Positions 6,098-9,611 of a stretch of 9,611 nucleotides of DNA are shown here, in pieces. The DNA comes from Natronohydrobacter sp. (lineage in GTDB: Bacteria > Pseudomonadota > Alphaproteobacteria > Rhodobacterales > Rhodobacteraceae). The notes beneath the pieces were generated by a model. That model saw only the letters and a program-made list of their open reading frames with translations, made no database searches and was not told the origin of the DNA. Positions within the stretch are counted from its first letter, which is position 1; every line of letters begins with the position of its first letter. The position numbers were made by a program, and so were the translations under genes. The stretch is taken from contig SKRP01000054.1 in NCBI GenBank assembly GCA_007118445.1, positions 1 through 9,611 of the forward strand, given 5' to 3'.

Positions 6098-7038
6098 GGG
6101 GCCCCCGCGCTTACATCGAGCGCCAGATCTTCGACCGCCAGCCCGCCCGCTGTGGCCCCGCGTTCTGCAAGGAAGGATTCAAACCGCGCATAGCGCCCTG
6201 CATCCAGCGCCGCCGGACGGGTGGCAAAGCGCGCCCATGTGTCGGCCCAGGCCATGGTGTTCAGATCGCTTTGCAGCTCTGGGGCCGTGGAAGCGAATAA
6301 TTCCCAGGCGCGGTCAGGCTGGTTGAGGATGAAATTCACAGCCTGCGCCGTGGCATCGAGAAAACGCGCCACAGCATCTGCATCCATATTTTCGGGATTG
6401 GCGACATAGATCAGCTCGTCATAGGCCGGCACGCCCTCGGCTTCCGGGTAGAAACAGCGCCCTTCGGTGCCCTCAATCTGCAGCTGGTTCAGTTCAAAAT
6501 TGCGGAATGCGCCGATCACCCCGTCCACCTGTCCGGCCATCAGCGCAGGCGAGATCGACCAGCCGATATTGATCTGCTCGACATCATCAGGGGCCAGCCC
6601 GTGATGCGCGAGCATCGCGTCCAGCATCACCTCCTGCACGCCTGCCACGGCAAACCCGATCCGGCCGCCTGCCAGATCGGCGAAATCCTGCGCCGGGCTG
6701 TCGGCCAGAACGGCCAGACAGGTCAGCGGTGTGGAAATCAGCGTGCCGACGCGGCGCAGGGGCAGGTCGTCATGGCGGCTCAGATGCAGCTGCGGCTGAT
6801 AGCTGATCGCCAGATCGACCCGGCCCGCCGCCGCCATGCGCGGGGGGGCGTTGGGGTCCGAGGGCGTGGCGATATCGACCTCCAGCCCGGCATCGGCGAA
6901 ATAGCCCAGCTCCTGCGCCAGAATGATCGGCGCATGGTTGGGGTTCACGAACCAGTCGAGCATCAGGCTGAGCCGGTCCTGCGCCTGCGCGGGCAGGGCA
7001 AGGGCCGAAAGGGTAAAGGCAGCGACAAGAGGTTTCAT
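6094..7038 (-). CDS. thiY: Periplasmic substrate-binding protein, thiamine-pyrimidine precursor uptake (ThiY)
   Basis: Solute-binding component of ThiXYZ, NMT1/THI5-like family (PF09084). The Bacillus halodurans homologue binds N-formyl-4-amino-5-aminomethyl-2-methylpyrimidine. I choose the ATG at 7038, preceded by AAAGGA with a 6-base spacer; this gives 314 residues with a clean signal peptide (MKPLVAAFTLSALALPAQA, cut after A19). A GTG at 7053 overlapping the thiF stop as GTGA would add five residues (MKGSL) and is possible, but that codon lies next to the ribosome site itself. Family motifs are LMLDWFVNPNHAPI (25-38), AQELGYFADAGLEV, DLAISYQPQLHL, and FYPEAEGVPAYDELIYV. The yeast Thi5 CCCFC active-site motif is absent, as expected for a binding protein and not an HMP synthase. 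The signal peptide type is Sec without a lipobox. Confidence 0.93.
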   Translation of the reverse strand: MKPLVAAFTLSALALPAQAQDRLSLMLDWFVNPNHAPIILAQELGYFADAGLEVDIATPSDPNAPPRMAAAGRVDLAISYQPQLHLSRHDDLPLRRVGTLISTPLTCLAVLADSPAQDFADLAGGRIGFAVAGVQEVMLDAMLAHHGLAPDDVEQINIGWSISPALMAGQVDGVIGAFRNFELNQLQIEGTEGRCFYPEAEGVPAYDELIYVANPENMDADAVARFLDATAQAVNFILNQPDRAWELFASTAPELQSDLNTMAWADTWARFATRPAALDAGRYARFESFLAERGATAGGLAVEDLALDVSAGAP

Positions 7039-7049
7039 GAGGGATCCTT

Positions 7050-8003
7050 TCACTCGGTCAGGGCCAGCAGGGCGATATCGCCCGGCCAGCGGGATTGCAG
7101 GGTCTGGCCCGCATTATGCGCGCGCAGCCCCGTGGCGCAGGCCAGCACGACGCGGGCGCCTTTGGGCGGGTCCAGCGTGGCGATATCCTCGGGCGGGATA
7201 TGGCGCGCGGCGGGGGTGAAAGGCGCGGCCTCGGCGCGCAGGTCGATCAGCAGATCACCGGGCAGTGTCTGGCTGCGCGCGATGAAGGGCAGGGGCTGCG
7301 CAGGCTCTGGGGCCGCGTCGAAACGAAAGCCGCCCATGCGCCAGTTGCGCGCGTCCAGGCTCACAAGCTGACCGAGGGGGGAGGGCGTGAGCGCCAGGGC
7401 CACGGCCAGCGCCATCTGCGCCTGCAGCGCGCCGATAGTCCCGACAACTGGCCCCATCACCCCGGCGGTGGCGCAGGTCGCGCCGCGCTGGGGCAGGTCA
7501 GGAAAGATCGCGCGCAGGCTGGGCGCGCTGCCGCAACAGCCTGCGACATAGCCCGACAGCGACAGCGCCGAGGCGGTGATCAGCGGCTTGCCAAGCGATG
7601 CGCAGATATCCGAGAGCGTCAGGCTCGCCGCGAAGGTATCGGCGCAATCGAGCACGATATCTGCCGCTGCCACCAACGCGGGCGCATTGGCCGGGTCGAG
7701 CATCGCGCAGACGGGCTGCACGGTCACATCAGGGTTCAGCGCAGCCAGCGCATCAGCAGCGGCTTGCGCCTTGGGCTGGCCGATCTGGTCCATGCGGTAG
7801 AGCGGCTGGCGGTGCAGGTTGTGTTCCGCCACGTGGTCGCCATCGACCAGCGTGATCTGCCCCACGCCAGCACCCGCCAGATAGTGCAGTACCGGCGCGC
7901 CCAAGCCCCCGGCCCCAACGACCAGAAAATGCGCGCGGGCCAGCCGCGCCTGACCGTCTGGGCCAATCTCGGACAGCACCATCTGACGCGCATAGCGGGT
8001 CAT
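7050..8003 (-). CDS. thiF: ThiS adenylyltransferase ThiF with C-terminal rhodanese-like domain
   Basis: Activates the ThiS C-terminal Gly-Gly by adenylation so it can be converted to a thiocarboxylate for thiazole synthesis. The ATG at 8003 (MTRYARQMVL) overlaps the thiE stop as ATGA, with GAGGG 7 bases upstream; it gives 317 residues. The E1-like/MoeB/ThiF domain (about 1-230) shows YARQ, the nucleotide loop VVGAGGLGAP (28-37), LVDGDHVAEHNLHRQPLY (52-69), DCADTF (119-124) and TCATAGVMGPVVG, whose Cys177 matches the E. coli ThiF cysteine that links to ThiS. Residues about 245-317 form a short rhodanese-like domain (LLIDLRAEAAPF, VVLACATGLRAHNAG) with probable active-site Cys289. The zinc-binding CxxC pairs normal for ThiF/MoeB are missing: APSLRAIFP stands where PCxRCLFP is usual, and no second pair is seen. 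MoeB-like function cannot be excluded, but the operon points to ThiF. Confidence 0.92.
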   Translation of the reverse strand: MTRYARQMVLSEIGPDGQARLARAHFLVVGAGGLGAPVLHYLAGAGVGQITLVDGDHVAEHNLHRQPLYRMDQIGQPKAQAAADALAALNPDVTVQPVCAMLDPANAPALVAAADIVLDCADTFAASLTLSDICASLGKPLITASALSLSGYVAGCCGSAPSLRAIFPDLPQRGATCATAGVMGPVVGTIGALQAQMALAVALALTPSPLGQLVSLDARNWRMGGFRFDAAPEPAQPLPFIARSQTLPGDLLIDLRAEAAPFTPAARHIPPEDIATLDPPKGARVVLACATGLRAHNAGQTLQSRWPGDIALLALTE

Positions 8004-8596
8004 GCGCAGACCCTCAGCCAGTCGCGCATCCGCGCTTCGGGGTCTGCGTTCAGCGTGATATCCGTGACCGCCGAGACAATATCCGCCCCGGCCTCGAACG
8101 CGCCGGGCGCGCGCGCGACGGTCATCCCGCCAATGGCGCAAAGCGGGATATCGCCGATCAGACGTTTCCACTCGCGCAGGCGCTCCAGCCCTTGCTGCTC
8201 CCATTTCATCGCCTTCAGGATGGTCGGATAGACCGGGCCAAGCGCCACATAATCGGGCGAAAGCACCAATGCGCGGTCCAGTTCGGCATGGTCATGCGTG
8301 GACAGCCCCAGCTTCAGCCCTGCGCGACGGATCGCCGGCAGGTCGGCTATGTCCAGATCCTCCTGCCCCAGATGCAGCCAGTCCGCGCCTTCCTCAATCG
8401 CGATCTGCCAATGGTCATTGACGACCAGCGCGGCCCCATGCTTGCGCGCCAGTGCAAGGCCCGCGCGGATGTCGGCGCGCAGCGCATCCGGCGCGCGGTT
8501 CTTGATGCGTAGCTGCACCAGCTTGACACCCAGCGGCAATGCGCGTTGCAGCCAGTCAACGCTGTCGAAAATCGGGTAGAAGCGGGGCAGTGTCAT
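8000..8596 (-). CDS. thiE: Thiamine phosphate synthase (ThiE)
   Basis: Joins HMP pyrophosphate to the thiazole phosphate to make thiamine phosphate, releasing pyrophosphate; a cytoplasmic TIM barrel. The ATG at 8596 is preferred because GGAAAGG lies 7 bases upstream and it overlaps the thiG stop as ATGA, the pattern of this operon; the ATG at 8602 would sit one base from that ribosome site. The product is 198 residues. Substrate-site motifs are QLRIK (28-32), VVNDH with N60-D61, LHLGQEDLD with D80, LGLSTHDHAE (96-105), GPVYPTILK (120-128) and AIGGM (154-158). The usual PTxTK becomes PTILK, with Leu127 replacing the second threonine, and the loop continues AMKWEQQGLERL; this looks like a subfamily variant and not decay. 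The stop overlaps thiF. Confidence 0.94.
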   Translation of the reverse strand: MTLPRFYPIFDSVDWLQRALPLGVKLVQLRIKNRAPDALRADIRAGLALARKHGAALVVNDHWQIAIEEGADWLHLGQEDLDIADLPAIRRAGLKLGLSTHDHAELDRALVLSPDYVALGPVYPTILKAMKWEQQGLERLREWKRLIGDIPLCAIGGMTVARAPGAFEAGADIVSAVTDITLNADPEARMRDWLRVCA

Positions 8597-9354
8597 AGCC
8601 ATGCCTTTCCAAGAACCGGGGTCGAGGGCTGGGCCATGTCGCGCGGCCCCATCGGGTCGGCGGCGCGCGCAAGCGCCCCGGCCTGCACGGCCAGCGCGAA
8701 AGCCCGCGCCATCGCGACCGGATCGCCTGCCTGCGCAACGGCGGTGTTCAAGAGCACGGCGTCAAAGCCCATTTCCAGCGCATCCGCCGCATGGCTGGGC
8801 AGGCCAAGCCCGGCATCAATGACCATCGGCACATCGGGAAAGGCCGCGCGGAGCATCCGTAGCCCATAGCGGTTGTTCAGCCCCAGACCCGAGCCGATGG
8901 GCGCACCCCAGGGCATCAGCACGCGCGCGCCCGCGTCCAGAAGTCGCGCGGCCAGAACCTGATCTTCGGTGGTGTAGGGAAAAACCTCGAACCCGTCAGC
9001 CGCCAGCGCTTCGGTGGCGTCCAGCAGACCGAACGGGTCGGGCTGCAGCGTATCGGCATGGCCGATGACTTCGAGCTTGATCCAGTTCGTCTCGAACAGC
9101 TCGCGCGCCATCTGCGCTGTGGTGATCGCCTCGCGCGCGCTGTGGCAGCCAGCGGTATTGGGCAGGATATGGACGCCCAGTCCCCGGATGATGTCCCAGA
9201 ATGCCTGACCCTGACCGCCCTCGCGGCGCAGCGAGACAGTGGCGACCGACGCGCGAGAATCGCGAAACGCGGACTCCAGCACAGCAGGCGAGGGGTATTG
9301 CGCTGTGCCCAGCATCAGGGGGGTGTCCAGTGTGACGCCATAGAAATCGCGCAT
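8593..9354 (-). CDS. thiG: Thiazole synthase (ThiG)
   Basis: Forms the thiazole phosphate ring from deoxyxylulose 5-phosphate, dehydroglycine and ThiS-thiocarboxylate. The ATG at 9354 (MRDFYGVTLDTPLMLGTAQY) lies 4 bases after the thiS stop and gives 253 residues, the normal length; the open frame extends upstream to 9447 but only as a shadow of thiS. Conserved elements are LGTAQYPSP (15-23), LPNTAGC (64-70), and NWIKLEVIG (90-98), where Lys93 is the expected Schiff-base lysine. Further on, VFPYTTED, VLMPWGAPIGSGLGLNN, VIDAGLGLPSHAADALEMG and VLLNTAVAQAGDPVAMA are all diagnostic. The ribosome site is poorly spaced (GAGG 2 bases from the ATG, a G-run farther up), so translation is probably coupled to thiS, fitting a ThiS-ThiG complex. 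It acts on sulfur delivered by ThiF and glycine-derived imine from ThiO. Confidence 0.97.
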   Translation of the reverse strand: MRDFYGVTLDTPLMLGTAQYPSPAVLESAFRDSRASVATVSLRREGGQGQAFWDIIRGLGVHILPNTAGCHSAREAITTAQMARELFETNWIKLEVIGHADTLQPDPFGLLDATEALAADGFEVFPYTTEDQVLAARLLDAGARVLMPWGAPIGSGLGLNNRYGLRMLRAAFPDVPMVIDAGLGLPSHAADALEMGFDAVLLNTAVAQAGDPVAMARAFALAVQAGALARAADPMGPRDMAQPSTPVLGKAWL

Positions 9355-9358
9355 CGCC

Positions 9359-9556
9359 TCAGCCCCCCTGCATGGGCGCCAGCACTTCCAGCCGGTCGCC
9401 ATCCTTGAGCGCTGTTTCACCGCGCGCGGCTTTGGGCACGAAATCACCGTTCAGCGCTGTGGCGACGCGGGCTTCAGCCCAGCCAAGTTCTGCCAGTGCC
9501 TCGGCTAGGGTTGTGCCCGTCACGTCGCGGGCCTCGCCATTCACCTCAATCTTCAT
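9359..9556 (-). CDS. thiS: Sulfur carrier protein ThiS
   Basis: Small ubiquitin-like carrier whose C-terminal glycine is turned into a thiocarboxylate and donates sulfur to ThiG. The 65-residue product starts MKIEVNGEARDV, contains TLAEALAELGW and VATALNGDFVPKAAR, and ends LKDGDRLEVLAPMQGG, with the required terminal Gly-Gly. The ATG at 9556 has AGGGGGA 8 bases upstream, the strongest ribosome site in this part of the operon, which suits a carrier needed in larger amounts. It overlaps the end of thiO by 11 bases and lies 4 bases before thiG. Length and end are exactly as expected for the family. Confidence 0.96.
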   Translation of the reverse strand: MKIEVNGEARDVTGTTLAEALAELGWAEARVATALNGDFVPKAARGETALKDGDRLEVLAPMQGG

Positions 9557-9611
9557 GGACCAGATCCCCCTTGCGGCCTGTGGTCAGGTAATCGACAGCC
9601 TGCGCGGCCAG
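9546..9611 (-). CDS. thiO: C-terminal end of probable glycine oxidase ThiO (partial)
   Basis: Only the last 21 codons are in the window, ending AVDYLTTGRKGDLVHED then TGA at 9548-9546, overlapping thiS by 11 bases. ThiO is an FAD enzyme that oxidises glycine to the imine needed by ThiG, and its C-terminus commonly ends with a helix of the type ADYLxTGR. The position directly before thiS fits the thiO-thiS-thiG order common in alphaproteobacteria. Of the other two frames one stops early and the other ends at the thiS start but reads less like protein. The identity is mostly from context, since no catalytic part is visible. Confidence 0.7.
   Translation of the reverse strand: MAAQAVDYLTTGRKGDLVHED

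Noticed and set aside
5291..6193. Rightward open frame (300 codons) opposite tenA and the thiZ start
   Set aside because: Antisense shadow of tenA, which retains all active-site residues; no independent ribosome site or family signal.
8004..8204. N-terminal extension of thiF to 8204
   Set aside because: The extra 67 codons are an out-of-frame reading of thiE, and the ATG at 8003 has an ATGA overlap and a good ribosome site.
7095..8231. Rightward open frame (378 codons) opposite thiF
   Set aside because: Antisense shadow with biased Arg/Gln content; thiF has complete domain motifs.
9355..9447. N-terminal extension of thiG to 9447
   Set aside because: It is an out-of-frame reading of thiS; the family start MRDFYG is at 9354.
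9557..9611. TPP riboswitch for the thiamine operon
   Set aside because: The only sequence upstream of thiS in the window is coding end of thiO; no riboswitch core is visible, and it would be expected before the first gene, outside the window.
1..9611. Mobile element, CRISPR array, tRNA or rRNA
   Set aside because: No transposase or integrase motifs, no regularly spaced repeats and no recognisable structural RNA were seen; short GCGC-rich repeats are explained by composition.

Overview
This GC-rich window looks like chromosome from an alphaproteobacterium, most likely a Rhodobacteraceae-type organism. That assignment is inferred from codon use (G/C-rich third positions), the style of the TRAP-transporter and RpiR genes, and the thiamine gene order; no rRNA or other taxonomic marker is present.

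Region 1 (1-2313, leftward): an N-formylglutamate amidohydrolase-family gene (1323-2153) is followed by the small (dctQ, 817-1338) and large (dctM, from 817 off the left edge) membrane subunits of a TRAP transporter. Each gene overlaps the next, so they form one operon. The periplasmic binding protein (DctP) is not in the window. A 160-base divergent promoter region separates this operon from a rightward RpiR/MurR-family regulator (2314-3183), the obvious candidate regulator. That region holds a 9-base-period direct repeat of TTACAA overlapping candidate promoters for both directions.

Region 2 (3184-3954): a decayed stretch. A leftward SMP-30/gluconolactonase-family gene (3332-3885) is broken by a frameshift and an internal deletion removing about a third of the protein. 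A further 148 bases between it and the end of rpiR have coding-like composition but no recognisable product.

Region 3 (3955-9611, leftward): a compact thiamine operon that enters from the right edge. In transcription order it holds thiO (last 21 codons only), thiS, thiG, thiE, thiF, thiY, tenA, thiZ and thiX. Most junctions overlap as ATGA or GTGA, implying translational coupling. ThiO, ThiS, ThiG and ThiF build the thiazole phosphate; ThiE joins it to the pyrimidine; ThiXYZ plus TenA import and salvage pyrimidine breakdown products of thiamine. De novo thiazole synthesis and pyrimidine salvage are therefore in one transcript. The operon start, where a TPP riboswitch would be expected, lies beyond the right edge.

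The points most worth a second look are: ThiF, which carries a C-terminal rhodanese-like domain and lacks the usual zinc CxxC pairs; the linkage of a formylglutamate-amidohydrolase-like enzyme to a TRAP transporter under a likely RpiR regulator; the overlapping divergent promoter and repeat; and the decayed lactonase. I found no mobile element, CRISPR array or RNA gene.
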